NCBI GenBank assembly: GCA_002435865.1
Contig: DIWV01000014.1
Location: forward strand, 98,444-162,443
Reading direction: 5' to 3'
Source: Cloacimonetes bacterium UBA6097
GTDB taxonomy: Bacteria; Cloacimonadota; Cloacimonadia; Cloacimonadales; Cloacimonadaceae
Length of the DNA: 64,000 nt
Below the pieces are notes generated by a model. That model was not told where the DNA came from. It searched no databases and saw only the letters and a program-made list of their open reading frames with translations. The translations under genes and the position numbers were made by a program. Every line of letters starts with the position of its first letter. Positions within the stretch are counted from its first letter, which is position 1. Below are positions 17,287-27,156 of this stretch, piece after piece.

Positions 17287-20200
17287 CTATTTGAACTTCT
17301 CTACAATGTCAATTTCCTCTTTTGTCAATTCATAGAGACCATAGACTAATTCATTAATCATAGCTTCTAAATCAGAGATGTCGGCGTGTTCATTCGTACT
17401 TTTCCTTTCTAATATCTCATCAACATATTTAATAAATACGGTTTGTTCGTCTTTTCCAATTATCTTTATAGGTATTTCAGACAGAGGTTTCTGATACAAC
17501 TCCAGCATTTCACCTTTTCTTTTTCCTTTGTGATATAACCATAAGTAGTAAAGTTTTGAATTTAGTAAGGCAAGAAGATATTTTAACGACTTGTCTTTAT
17601 CAATTTGAGTTAAATAATACACATCAGCACTTGCATACCAAGGTATTTCGTTATACCCAAATGTATTTCTTGGACTTCTTTGTGGAGCGACAATCTTAGG
17701 TAAAACAAATATTTCTGGATGTGAAGTTCCCCTATTTAGAGTAAACCATTTATCTAACCTTTCATTAAGGTTTTCTCTTTTATCAACCATTATATCTTTG
17801 AACTTGAGTAAATGTTGATAAATACTTGGTAAGGTATTCTGCAATTCATATTCTGAAATATCCTTGCCTATGAATAATATCAAATTCTGTTCTTTGATAT
17901 TAACTAGCCATCGATCAATATCGCTGTTTTTAAAAAAAGGTTTAAGTAGTTTTTGCTCATGTGTGTTTAAATTGAGTTCACTAACTTCATGTAAATCTAA
18001 AACAAAAATACCGTCTCCAATACTGGCATCTAATTCATAATTATTATAATGCTTCTTTGATACTTTATCGGCTCCAGTAACAATTCCTTGGTTTACTCTA
18101 GCAAAATTTGGTTCAAGAGACAAACCTTGTTCTTTTATCTTATTTAGTATTGAGTTAAGTGAATTTGATTCATTATTATCATTTACTAACCGAATGTAAT
18201 TTTCATTAGTTTCAAATAAATCCTTATTTGAAACCTGATAATAATCTGATTCTGAATCAAGAGTGTATAATATTGTTTGCAGAACATCCTGTGTAGCAAA
18301 TGCCTTTCTCCTTGTAACGATTGTGTTTGCTATATAACTATCTTCTTGTCCCTTTTTTAATATACTAATTATATTATGCTGACCCAAGGCTGACTCAAAA
18401 ATCTTCAGTTCATTAAAATTAACCAATTTATGAATTGAGCTTCTTTTCTTGAAATCAGTTCTCAATTTGTGAGCAAATGTTGCTGTAATGTAGTAATTTG
18501 TTGAGATAAATGCGACTATACCATTTCTATTAGCTATGTTAATTGCTAAATGAAAAAAATAATAGAAAATATCCATCTTTCCTTGATAGAATATACCTAA
18601 AGATCCTTTTTTAATGGGCTGGAATAATTCCTTGTGACCTTTTTCTGTAATGTAAGGTGGATTGGCAATTATAATATCAAATCCCTCAAACCCAAACATC
18701 CATTTAGGGTCAAACCAATCTGATTTGTCATGAGAAAAGGGATTCCAAGCTACCAATTTTCTGATGTTTTGGTTTTTCTCGTGCCATATTTCAGCTTGTT
18801 TGCCAAGCTCATTTCTAACTTCTAAATATTCTTTAACAATTTCTGTTTTTCCCATGCCGTATTGGGCAAAATATTCATTCCTGAGATCAGCCAGTTTATA
18901 TATATAACCAATAAGAACGTGGTCGACTTCTAATGGTAAGTCAATCAAGGAATTTGCTGCAACTAATTTGAACTCAAGATTTGGTAGAGATAATATCCCG
19001 CGGTTTTCCGCATCATCATCAATTAACTCGTCCACTATTAAAGACAGGAATAACCTTAATTTAGATATTTCCACAGCAATTGGTTGAATGTCTACTCCAA
19101 ATATGCTGTTTCTGATTAAACCTAACTTAATTATATACTCAAAATTTTTGTATTTGAGCTGTTTTAGAATATGATCTTTGAAAATTGTATCCTTAATACT
19201 AGCTATAAGTTTCTGCTTCCAAAATTCAAGCTCCGGGTCTATTTTCTTGATGATAAACAGCATTCGGTGCATTAAACCCATTAAAAATGCTCCGCTCCCA
19301 CAAGCAGGGTCAAGTATGCGTATGCTATCTAAGGCTCCCAGGATTTCTTTTTTATATTGTACAGATATGTCTGAATTATCAACACTATTTGTAACAATAA
19401 CATCAACTATGTCTTTTGGTAGATTTGTTTTATCATATAGATACAAAGAAAGGCTTTCATCTACCATATATTCAACTACAGGTCTGGGGGTGTAATAACT
19501 TCCGGTGGACTTTCTGGCTGTTTCGCCTGTTTCCGGATTTATCTCAGCAAGAAGGTTTTCAAATACTCGACCTAGCATTTCTGGATCTATTGATATCTCT
19601 ATGTCATTACTTGAGGACTCATCAACAGTAAAATTAAACCTGTCAAAGCCTTCAAACAATTCTAAAAACCAATTGTCGGGGATTTTTAAAGTATTAAGAT
19701 AATCGGAATTACTTGTTGCATTAATAGAGTAATAATCCTTGTCATCGTTATCAAACAATCCGCCATTTAGAAATGGAATAGTGTCCCATGGAGTAAGTTT
19801 ATACTTTTCTAATCTATCAGGCATCGGTTTATTTAATACTTCAAAAAATAGAGGTTCCAAGACAGAGTGATAATAAGAAAAAAGCGGTTTATTTCTTACT
19901 GCCTTTATGGACAAAATATTATCTGGTATTAAGGGACGTCCGCTTCCGGAAATTTTCTTTTTTAAAAACCAGCAAAAAATAAGTCTTCCAATTAGCCTAA
20001 CACTAAACTCTCTCATTTTATCACGATTGTTTTCAGGATAAGTAATTTGTTGAATGAAAGGCTGAATCTTAGTGCCAATCTTCCTTTCACCCCCTACAAG
20101 TTTGCTGAATTGCTGGGCTATAAAAGTATAAAATTCTTTTGTTACTGGTTCAAGGGCGAATGCATCTTTAATTGAATTTAGAGAATCAAAATCTGCAAAA

Positions 20201-20634
20201 GCTATCTGTTGAGTGTATGTATGTATAGGAGCACCCTTTTTAAGATAAAATGTGTATCTCTTAAAGTTGCTAAATTCCTTCTTAATGCCTTTATATATCG
20301 GGTATATTAAACTAAACCGGAACGAATTATCGCTATCATAAAAGACAAACAAACCTGCTTGTGGATTTTCTAATTTCAATATTTCAACAGCTTTATCAAA
20401 TTGTTTTTTTCGATATGACCTTTCCGTTAGAGGTCTTGAGGTTTTTACCAAATAAGCAATTACAGCATTGCCATCAGGTAAATCTAAAGAACCAAGCTTA
20501 GCAACATCCGAAAATGTATCGTCTTTTAATTGTTGTTTTAATGATGTGTCCTCATCAAAGTAATTAGAGTGTGTATCTAAGAAACTTATCCAATTTTCCT
20601 TAGAGAAATTATCGGGTGTAACTATTCTGCTCAT
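17287..20634 (-). CDS. Eco57I-type N6-adenine DNA methyltransferase, large (1115 aa)
   Basis: Motif I DPACGSG (residues 442-448) and motif IV NPPY (658-661) define an N6-adenine methylase of the gamma/Eco57I class. The preceding STGSYYTPRPVVEYMV and GRVFENLL segments are typical of this class. Residues 1-350 form a family-specific N-terminal region in which I find no clear D-ExK nuclease. The C-terminal ~350 residues, with APQRSPRNTFGYN and YLLALLNSKLYYLWLYHKGKRKG, look like a TaqI-like target-recognition domain. The start lies 2 nt after the helicase stop, with GAGGAGT inside the helicase 3' end, so the two are coupled. It would supply modification and target recognition for the helicase-nuclease partner. 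Confidence 0.88.
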   Translation of the reverse strand: MSRIVTPDNFSKENWISFLDTHSNYFDEDTSLKQQLKDDTFSDVAKLGSLDLPDGNAVIAYLVKTSRPLTERSYRKKQFDKAVEILKLENPQAGLFVFYDSDNSFRFSLIYPIYKGIKKEFSNFKRYTFYLKKGAPIHTYTQQIAFADFDSLNSIKDAFALEPVTKEFYTFIAQQFSKLVGGERKIGTKIQPFIQQITYPENNRDKMREFSVRLIGRLIFCWFLKKKISGSGRPLIPDNILSIKAVRNKPLFSYYHSVLEPLFFEVLNKPMPDRLEKYKLTPWDTIPFLNGGLFDNDDKDYYSINATSNSDYLNTLKIPDNWFLELFEGFDRFNFTVDESSSNDIEISIDPEMLGRVFENLLAEINPETGETARKSTGSYYTPRPVVEYMVDESLSLYLYDKTNLPKDIVDVIVTNSVDNSDISVQYKKEILGALDSIRILDPACGSGAFLMGLMHRMLFIIKKIDPELEFWKQKLIASIKDTIFKDHILKQLKYKNFEYIIKLGLIRNSIFGVDIQPIAVEISKLRLFLSLIVDELIDDDAENRGILSLPNLEFKLVAANSLIDLPLEVDHVLIGYIYKLADLRNEYFAQYGMGKTEIVKEYLEVRNELGKQAEIWHEKNQNIRKLVAWNPFSHDKSDWFDPKWMFGFEGFDIIIANPPYITEKGHKELFQPIKKGSLGIFYQGKMDIFYYFFHLAINIANRNGIVAFISTNYYITATFAHKLRTDFKKRSSIHKLVNFNELKIFESALGQHNIISILKKGQEDSYIANTIVTRRKAFATQDVLQTILYTLDSESDYYQVSNKDLFETNENYIRLVNDNNESNSLNSILNKIKEQGLSLEPNFARVNQGIVTGADKVSKKHYNNYELDASIGDGIFVLDLHEVSELNLNTHEQKLLKPFFKNSDIDRWLVNIKEQNLILFIGKDISEYELQNTLPSIYQHLLKFKDIMVDKRENLNERLDKWFTLNRGTSHPEIFVLPKIVAPQRSPRNTFGYNEIPWYASADVYYLTQIDKDKSLKYLLALLNSKLYYLWLYHKGKRKGEMLELYQKPLSEIPIKIIGKDEQTVFIKYVDEILERKSTNEHADISDLEAMINELVYGLYELTKEEIDIVEKFK

Positions 20635-20636
20635 GC

Positions 20637-23600
20637 TTAGGACTCCTCTTTCTGATTTTCTACTGCAACTATTACTTGTTGTTCAAAAGCTCTGATTTCA
20701 TGTTTTACTCTATTTAAATAGTTTTTCCCTAATGATTTGCTGAGTTGTTCAAGTTCATTGCTAATGTAAAAATAATCAGGATTTCCATCGTTATACCAAT
20801 CAGCGATTCTCTTTAGTGTATATTCCGGTAAGGTCCCGAACTTATCAATATCCTCTCTGAGCATAATCAGGAAAGACCTCCATTCGACCAACTCAGGTAT
20901 ATTATTGTCTAACAGGTCAGAGATCAGATTAAAGGACTTGATAGTGTTGCTTTGTTGAGACTGTTTATAATTAAATTTATCTGCTTCATCTTTCATCTGC
21001 TTATAGTTATCCCAGAACTTGGGGCTAAGAGATAATCGAGTGGTGTCAGGTTCACATTCTACCAATTTTAAAGCATCCTCTATGGGCAGAGAAAGAAGCT
21101 GATTGTTTTCATCTCTAAAATCAGGGGAAACAGAGAACAGTTTTCCCTTTCGAATAAACAAAACAAATGAATCATCTTGATATGGTTTAGCAGTTTTTAC
21201 TCTGATAGGCATTTCCTCCAGTGCTTTCACTCTTTCCGGATATTGCTCTTCCCAGATTCGCATTTGTTTCTTTAGTCTGGTATAAAGCCCTTCCTGTTCC
21301 AGTTCATAAGGATTGGTCTGTACTTTGGCAAAGAGTTTTGCCGGAGTGGGTTCTTCATCAGCATCAAAGATACGGGCATCTTCACCAAGAGTCTGATGTA
21401 TCATAAACATTTTGTGAGAAGCAATTTCTCTGCTCTTAACAATATCTGCACCCTGTTCGGTTGGGAAGAAATTAGTAATATATAGTGTTTCAAATACTTT
21501 TTTACTAATGCGGTTGATACGTCCCACTCGCTGAATTACCCGTACCGGATTCCAGGGTATATCATAATTCACTACCATAGCTGCACGATTTAAGTTAAAT
21601 CCTTCAGATAGTTTGTCGGTAGATAAAAGAATATCATAGCTGTTTTGTTGCTTATTCTTAGAGAAAGCAGCGTCAAAGTTAGTATTAATTTCATCTAAGT
21701 GATGTTTTGAAATACCGCCTGATATCACAAGCACCCGTTGATTAAAATGTGCGGTTAATTCGGGTTCAAGATATTTTACCGTATCGGCATATTCAGAGAA
21801 TATAACAACTTTGTAATCAGGTTCACCTTTATTTGGTTTGGTTTTAACGAACTTGTCTACATTTTCCAGTAGCGCTTGTTTCTTGGGGTCATTCTTGACC
21901 AATTGCAAAGCATCAATTTCTTTAATAATCTTATTAAATAGTTTGATATCAGATTCTATATCTCTAAAAAACTCTTCCCTAAAAGAGAATTCATTTACCT
22001 TGTAAATAATGCTCTTCTTGTTGTCGTTGTCTTTATTATCTTCAGCAAATTGTTTTAGAATCTCATCAATAACTTCGGGGTCATCAATATAAGATTTATT
22101 AATCAGTTTTCTGTTCAACACATATCTGCCATTTGATTTTTGGATAAAGACTTTAATTCTTTCGTATGAGTTTCTGATATTGACAATTGTCTGAGCAAAA
22201 GCGCCGAAGGAGCTTTCAAACCGTTTTACCATTTGCCTTCTCAAGATGTCATATAAGTTGTCCTGGCTTAACTGGTCAATCTGTTCCTGACGGCTTAATT
22301 TGGATTCATCCTTTTTATTGCCCTCATATTTATAAGGTTTATAGATTGGACCTTTGAAGCGGTCCTTAATCTTGTCATCATCAGTAAAATACTCTTCAAT
22401 AACTCTGTCATAAAATTCAGATTGTTTTATGCTTAATTTGAAATACCATTCCTTGGGATTATCTACCTTGGAAAGCTCTTTTACTCCTTCTTTATAATCC
22501 GGGTCATTTTGCAAGTCTAATCTATTTCTGCGTATTGTAACAGGTTCAATAACTTCTCTGATTTGTTTTGATAGGAGCGTAGCTCTTCCCGTTACTTTAG
22601 AGATGTTTACTGCCTTTTCTCCGAATATGGCTTCATATTTCTTTTGAGCATCTTGTCTTTTCTTTGATTCTTTCGACTGCAAGTTCTTCTTTATAAAGGC
22701 AAGCTCTTTAAAGAGGTTATTATAAAAACGGAACAAATCGACCAGATTACTGCTCAGAGTAATATTAGATTTTTTGGGAACAATAAAGAGGCTTAGCAAG
22801 GAAAGAATATCAGCCGGCGTATTATTAAAAGGTGTAGCAGTCAGTAATATGACAGTCCTTCCTCTGCAAATAGTTTTAAGTAGCTCATAAGTCTCAGTAT
22901 TACTATTGCGGTATCGGTGAGCCTCATCAATTATCACAGTGTCTATATTATCGGTGTTGTTAATAAACTCAATTATCCCTTCTAGATCACCGCCGGAACG
23001 CACTTCCCAATCATAAAGTTCAAAATCCTCTTTGTATTTAGTCCATCCGGAAGAAGCTGTTTTATCTCCAATCAGACCAGGAGGGCAGATAATAATTCCC
23101 CTTTTATCCATCTTTCTGGCAATTAAACTCGCAATAATTGATTTTCCCAAACCAACAACGTCAGCCAGGATAACTCCTCCATTGTCTTCAATTATAGAAA
23201 GAGCTTGAGTAACCGCATCAATCTGATATTTGTACTTTTTATAACCCTTCTTTTCCAGCAATAAACCTATAAACCTGCCTGATTCTTGGTGATAAAAAGC
23301 ATCAAGCCAAGTTTTAACTACAAACATATATGCATCAAAAGGATGCACTGTTTTCAACAGAGTTTTTTCTTTAAGGTTATCAATCAGACGCTTTTTCTCA
23401 ACTGTGTCTTCAGTAATTTGAATCGAAGTTTCCCATAAATCATCAAAGTAACCTTCAGCATCAGTATAGCCATAATCTTTGATTTCAACATTGAACTCTT
23501 CACGTTCTGTAAGTCCTGTTCTGCTTAAGTTACTACTGCCAGTAATGAATAAATCAGTACTAACAATCTGACTTTGATTAAGTTTGAATAAATATAGCTT

Positions 23601-23996
23601 AGCATGATTTGGTTTTGCTGTTTTCCTTATTACTATTTTATCTGCAACAAGTTGTTCGATGACAAATCTAGCTTGCTCATAAAACTCTTCATTATCAAAT
23701 TCATCATTATTAACTGCTTTCAATACCGACTCATGATAATCTTCCAAGCGCTCAATTCTATTTTTCCCTGATCTATCCGCATACTCAACCAAGCCATAAG
23801 CTTGACTGTCAACATTCAAGCCAACAAGGATTTTTAAGATAGCATCTGGATTATTCTTCAGACCTTCGTATAATTCACGTATGCCGGAGAAGTAGAAAAA
23901 CCCAACTAAGAACTTTAACTCTGTGCTTTCTTTGATTAGCGTAACGATCCGAGACTTGAGTGTTGCGTCACCACTATTGGTAATAAAGTTACTCAT
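20637..23996 (-). CDS. PLD-nuclease/SNF2-helicase fusion (1119 aa)
   Basis: ATG 23996 is preferred over 24029 because AGGGA lies 7 nt upstream. Residues ~10-190 are a phospholipase D-like nuclease domain with HAKLYLF (H131, K133) and a GSSNLSRTG motif. Residues ~255-480 are a SNF2/SF2 helicase domain with Walker A DVVGLGKS (~279-286) and DEAH (~357-360). The second RecA domain follows, with FSEYADTV and the arginine-finger motif QRVGRINR. The long C-terminal region is unassigned. PLD-helicase proteins paired with Eco57I methylases form restriction-like phage-defence loci in which the helicase translocates and the PLD domain would cleave. This is the first gene of a four-gene operon. Only one HxK half-site is seen, as in dimeric PLD enzymes. 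Confidence 0.88.
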   Translation of the reverse strand: MSNFITNSGDATLKSRIVTLIKESTELKFLVGFFYFSGIRELYEGLKNNPDAILKILVGLNVDSQAYGLVEYADRSGKNRIERLEDYHESVLKAVNNDEFDNEEFYEQARFVIEQLVADKIVIRKTAKPNHAKLYLFKLNQSQIVSTDLFITGSSNLSRTGLTEREEFNVEIKDYGYTDAEGYFDDLWETSIQITEDTVEKKRLIDNLKEKTLLKTVHPFDAYMFVVKTWLDAFYHQESGRFIGLLLEKKGYKKYKYQIDAVTQALSIIEDNGGVILADVVGLGKSIIASLIARKMDKRGIIICPPGLIGDKTASSGWTKYKEDFELYDWEVRSGGDLEGIIEFINNTDNIDTVIIDEAHRYRNSNTETYELLKTICRGRTVILLTATPFNNTPADILSLLSLFIVPKKSNITLSSNLVDLFRFYNNLFKELAFIKKNLQSKESKKRQDAQKKYEAIFGEKAVNISKVTGRATLLSKQIREVIEPVTIRRNRLDLQNDPDYKEGVKELSKVDNPKEWYFKLSIKQSEFYDRVIEEYFTDDDKIKDRFKGPIYKPYKYEGNKKDESKLSRQEQIDQLSQDNLYDILRRQMVKRFESSFGAFAQTIVNIRNSYERIKVFIQKSNGRYVLNRKLINKSYIDDPEVIDEILKQFAEDNKDNDNKKSIIYKVNEFSFREEFFRDIESDIKLFNKIIKEIDALQLVKNDPKKQALLENVDKFVKTKPNKGEPDYKVVIFSEYADTVKYLEPELTAHFNQRVLVISGGISKHHLDEINTNFDAAFSKNKQQNSYDILLSTDKLSEGFNLNRAAMVVNYDIPWNPVRVIQRVGRINRISKKVFETLYITNFFPTEQGADIVKSREIASHKMFMIHQTLGEDARIFDADEEPTPAKLFAKVQTNPYELEQEGLYTRLKKQMRIWEEQYPERVKALEEMPIRVKTAKPYQDDSFVLFIRKGKLFSVSPDFRDENNQLLSLPIEDALKLVECEPDTTRLSLSPKFWDNYKQMKDEADKFNYKQSQQSNTIKSFNLISDLLDNNIPELVEWRSFLIMLREDIDKFGTLPEYTLKRIADWYNDGNPDYFYISNELEQLSKSLGKNYLNRVKHEIRAFEQQVIVAVENQKEES

Positions 23997-24949
23997 ACAA
24001 TTCCCTATCTTTTTAAATGCTTGATACAATTTTTATCGATAAGAATAATGTTTTGTTTAAGACTTAACTGTCAAGAAGTATCAGTTAAAAAGTTATGGGT
24101 TATGAGTAATGGGTTACATAATAGCAGGGTGTATTGGTAAATTATAAATTATGAATTATGAATTATGAATGGAAATCTGGGGTGGCTGTCTTTTGGCTCT
24201 TACTTGCTTCTTAGATGGATGTGGGTATTTGTAGTGTATTTGCAGGATATTAAATGTATAGTTTCTGTATCTTAGTATACAGAAAGTATACTGCAACTAT
24301 ACAGAAAGTATGCTGTAAGTATACTGTAAGTCTTAAGGAAGGGAAGAGGGAAGGGTAACAATGAACAATGAACGATTAACAATGAACAAGGAAGAAGGAG
24401 GGTTAACAATGAACAATGAACAATGAACAGTAAGAATTGAGAATTGAAAGTAGTTAACCACGGAAGACACAGAAAAAACAGAAGATAAAGACGAAAAGAT
24501 TTGCGGCTTTGCGTTTAAAAAATGAATGGATGGTGCAAAAGAGCACGAGAAAAGTTTCCGCCTTCGCGGGAATGACAAGCGAGGACGCATGTCGCTACGG
24601 TTGGGGGATGACACTGTAGTGTAGGACTCCGATCCTACAGATTTATACGTAGCTTTGGAAAGCTACGCTACTTGAAGCGGGATGACGGAACACACAGTGT
24701 AATTATGAATTATGAATTGAAAAGAGGTTAACCACAGAAAACACAGAAAAAACAGAAAAAAGACGAAAGGGTACTACCTTGAATGATAAAAAAATGCGGT
24801 AAATAATCAGCTAAGAAGTTAATCCTTTGCGACTATGTGTCTTTGCTGCTTTGCGTTTATAAAAAAAAATGGATACCGGCCTGCGCCGGTAAGATAATAA
24901 ATATGGGAAAGTGAAATAATCCGTGCAAATCCGTGTAATCCGTGGTTAA
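23997..24949. repeat. Repeat-rich intergenic block, right end of accessory island
   Basis: No gene is supported in 953 bases. The block holds AT-rich TTATGAATTATGAATTATG runs (24139-24170), an 11-nt-periodic palindromic array (24256-24331), AACAATGAACAATGAAC simple repeats (24358-24427), and inverted copies of three elements from the left side of the island (24574-24612, 24631-24688, 24698-24732). Further GGTTAACCAC and AAAACAGAAAA pieces occur at 24450-24480 and 24728-24760. A 93-codon open frame at 24333-24614 consists of repeat sequence. Confidence 0.7.
24256..24331. repeat. Palindromic array with an 11-nt period (copy 1)
   Basis: GTATAGTTTCTGTAT (24256-24270) faces TATACAGAAAGTATAC (24276-24291) across CTTAG, and the right arm continues as 11-nt units: ACTATACAGAA, AGTATGCTGTA, AGTATACTGTA. 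A close relative is at 48235-48297, sharing the left arm and the first units. Confidence 0.75.
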
Positions 24950-25792
24950 TTACGGGACTATCTTTAGACCTCTGGCGTCCATGCGTCCGGGGGAATTATC
25001 AAATACCTCTGTCACATAATAGATAACGGCGATGAACTGTTTGTCAAAAGCACCGTGGAAATAGCTATGGATGAGGTTGATATATTCTTCCACCTGCTTT
25101 TCATAAGTAGTCAGATTAGGGTCTGCAGGGTCTATCAGGCGGGAAATAGTCTTTAGTTTAAAACTGGGAATATCCAGAAAAACAATGGTAGAGACGGGAT
25201 TAAGCATTTGATTGCAAAAGGTTGAAGTCAGGTATTTGGGTTCGGAATAAAGTTCCAGGGAAACCTGTCTGTCCAAATCAAAGATATTCTCCGCATCTTT
25301 ATACATTCCTTCCAGGATGTTGAGCTTTTCCGGCATCGGGCTTTCTTTGGTAGCTTTGAGCATAGTAATAACAGAATCCATCTTGGCAGCTTTGGGAAGG
25401 AATCCCATGCCTTTGACGGCATTATTGAGCTTGAACTGGCTGTCTTGTCCGGGATAACCGTAAGTGGCGACTATACCATTATGAGGTCCGGCAAGCTCAG
25501 GCTGTTGCTCGCTTTTGCCTGTCATCATATTGCGGATAACTTCCATATAACTGATTCGTTTACCGATGTTCCAATCCATAAAGGATTTGGGAAACTGGAC
25601 AATATTATAATTATGCCAGGAGCCATCTATATAAGCTTTGATGGTTTTAGCTCCGCTCAAGGCAGTTTCGGCAGTGGTTTGGCGGCAATATCCGTCAGTG
25701 AAAAAATCTTCAGCTTTCTGGGGCAATTTAACTCCTTTGGCAGTCAGCAGACTGCAGCAAATGATTATTAACAATATTGTAATGATACGCAT
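24950..25792 (-). CDS. Exported protein of unknown function
   Basis: The start at ATG 25792 is set by AAGGAGTTGAAT directly upstream; the longer frame to 25846 has no site. The 280-residue protein begins with a signal peptide (MRIITILLIIICCSLLTA), so it is exported. The mature part has no motif I can name. It contains AYIDGSWHNYNIVQFPKSFMDW, an Asp/Asn-rich middle and a C-terminal stretch FDKQFIAVIYYVTEVFDN. It has no T9SS tail and no lipobox. The neighbouring upstream gene also encodes a secreted protein, 74 nt away on the same strand. Role unknown. Confidence 0.65.
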   Translation of the reverse strand: MRIITILLIIICCSLLTAKGVKLPQKAEDFFTDGYCRQTTAETALSGAKTIKAYIDGSWHNYNIVQFPKSFMDWNIGKRISYMEVIRNMMTGKSEQQPELAGPHNGIVATYGYPGQDSQFKLNNAVKGMGFLPKAAKMDSVITMLKATKESPMPEKLNILEGMYKDAENIFDLDRQVSLELYSEPKYLTSTFCNQMLNPVSTIVFLDIPSFKLKTISRLIDPADPNLTTYEKQVEEYINLIHSYFHGAFDKQFIAVIYYVTEVFDNSPGRMDARGLKIVP

Positions 25793-25866
25793 ATTCAACT
25801 CCTTATGAGTTTTTTTACAGGGTTGCAGACAAGGGCGATGTGTCAAATTAAATTTGTTATCAATTG

Positions 25867-26913
25867 TCAGTGATGGAGGATTATCTTTTTTGAAAATCTC
25901 GCGTGATTAAAATCTGACCTTAGAAAGTATATTCCCGAGCTACAAGTTATTCCTGAGTTATCAGTGCCATCCCAGAGACCCTGATAATCCCCGTAGCTAT
26001 TTGTGGTAAGATTGATTGTTTTAAGCTTCTGCCCTTTCAGATTGTAAACGCATACTATCTGCCGAGTTAAGGAAATTGGATGTGGTGCTTTCCAGAGAAT
26101 CTGAAGGTGAGAGCCCATAGGATTGGGATAAACTTCTATCGAGGTTTCAGGGGTTGTTTCATCTGAATTCCCTGAAGGATTTATTAATGTGAAAGATACA
26201 GCGGGGGTAGTTCCATAATCTGAAATACTGAAATAGAAAGAGTGTTCTCCATAAGTAATCTGAAGCGCAGGATTATATTGGAAATAAACCATATAGGTTT
26301 CATCGGGCACAATATAAGCGAAAGAATTATTGGTCTGATAACTGGGAGTTATCAGGACACCATCGAAATACATTTGTATCCATTGATTATCCTGGTAATT
26401 GAGAATACAGGTTGAATTTGAAACATTATGCAAGGCAAGGCTGGCATTTACCAGATCGGTGGAAAAATAACTAACCGCTGGTGTATATGTAAGCAGTTCG
26501 AACATATTTGGCAGATAATATAGCTCTGGGCCCAAAAATGGAATATAATTATTGGGAGACGCATATCTTCTGACTTCGACTGAATGGTTGCCATACGGAA
26601 TCAGATCGGTTGGATTGAAGCTAATATACTCTGTATAATTATCCCACTCAATTAAGCTGTCCCAAAGCAAGAATCCGGTTGAATCGGGTGCATTAAGGTC
26701 CCAAGCGCCATCCACAAAGAGTTTTACCCAAGGCCAATTTTGCATAACAATTCCAAGCGTTGCATTACCGGATACATTAACTGCATTTACATAGGCAGTA
26801 ATGCTGTCTTGAGTTCCTGAAACAACGCCCCAGTTATATGTAATCTGTGAGTGCAGGGGTATTAATAAAATAAGACTAAACAGTAATAATACAAATATGC
26901 ACAGCCTGTTCAT
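25867..26913 (-). CDS. Secreted protein with FlgD-like T9SS C-terminal domain
   Basis: The 348-residue protein has a signal peptide (FVLLLFSLILLIPLHSQ) and two related beta-rich segments (about 25-125 and 130-235), each built around 'L-F-V-D-G-x-W' or 'M-Y-F-D-G-V-L' strands. From residue ~260 a C-terminal module begins with IEVYPNPMGS and continues with VCVYNLKGQKLKTI...GLWDGTDNSG...SSGIYFL and ends in KKIILHH. That is the FlgD-like Ig tail used as a T9SS sorting signal in Bacteroidetes relatives. The final residues are HH rather than K. It would be delivered to the cell surface or outside. The function of the mature part is unknown. Confidence 0.8.
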   Translation of the reverse strand: MNRLCIFVLLLFSLILLIPLHSQITYNWGVVSGTQDSITAYVNAVNVSGNATLGIVMQNWPWVKLFVDGAWDLNAPDSTGFLLWDSLIEWDNYTEYISFNPTDLIPYGNHSVEVRRYASPNNYIPFLGPELYYLPNMFELLTYTPAVSYFSTDLVNASLALHNVSNSTCILNYQDNQWIQMYFDGVLITPSYQTNNSFAYIVPDETYMVYFQYNPALQITYGEHSFYFSISDYGTTPAVSFTLINPSGNSDETTPETSIEVYPNPMGSHLQILWKAPHPISLTRQIVCVYNLKGQKLKTINLTTNSYGDYQGLWDGTDNSGITCSSGIYFLRSDFNHARFSKKIILHH

Positions 26914-27156
26914 ATTACCTTCTTACTTCTTAATAAAGAAAAGTAATCTATATATGTAAACTAAATTATCCTTAAATCCGTGTCAAGAGATAATTGACAA
27001 TGTAGCAGCAATTTAAAAGTAACCCTTGATTTAACCAATGAAATCTGCCAGTGGTCTGCAGTGTTTTTATGCTTAATTTGTAATAAATGTATTGACTTTG
27101 TTTATAAATGTAAAAAATAGGCTATTAACAAAATAAATTATGTATCGAGAAGAAAG

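Noticed and set aside
24333..24614. 93-codon open frame on the - strand
   Set aside because: It is made of simple AACAATGAAC-type repeats and palindromic repeat copies, giving a low-complexity protein (repeated SLFIV patterns), and lacks a ribosome site.
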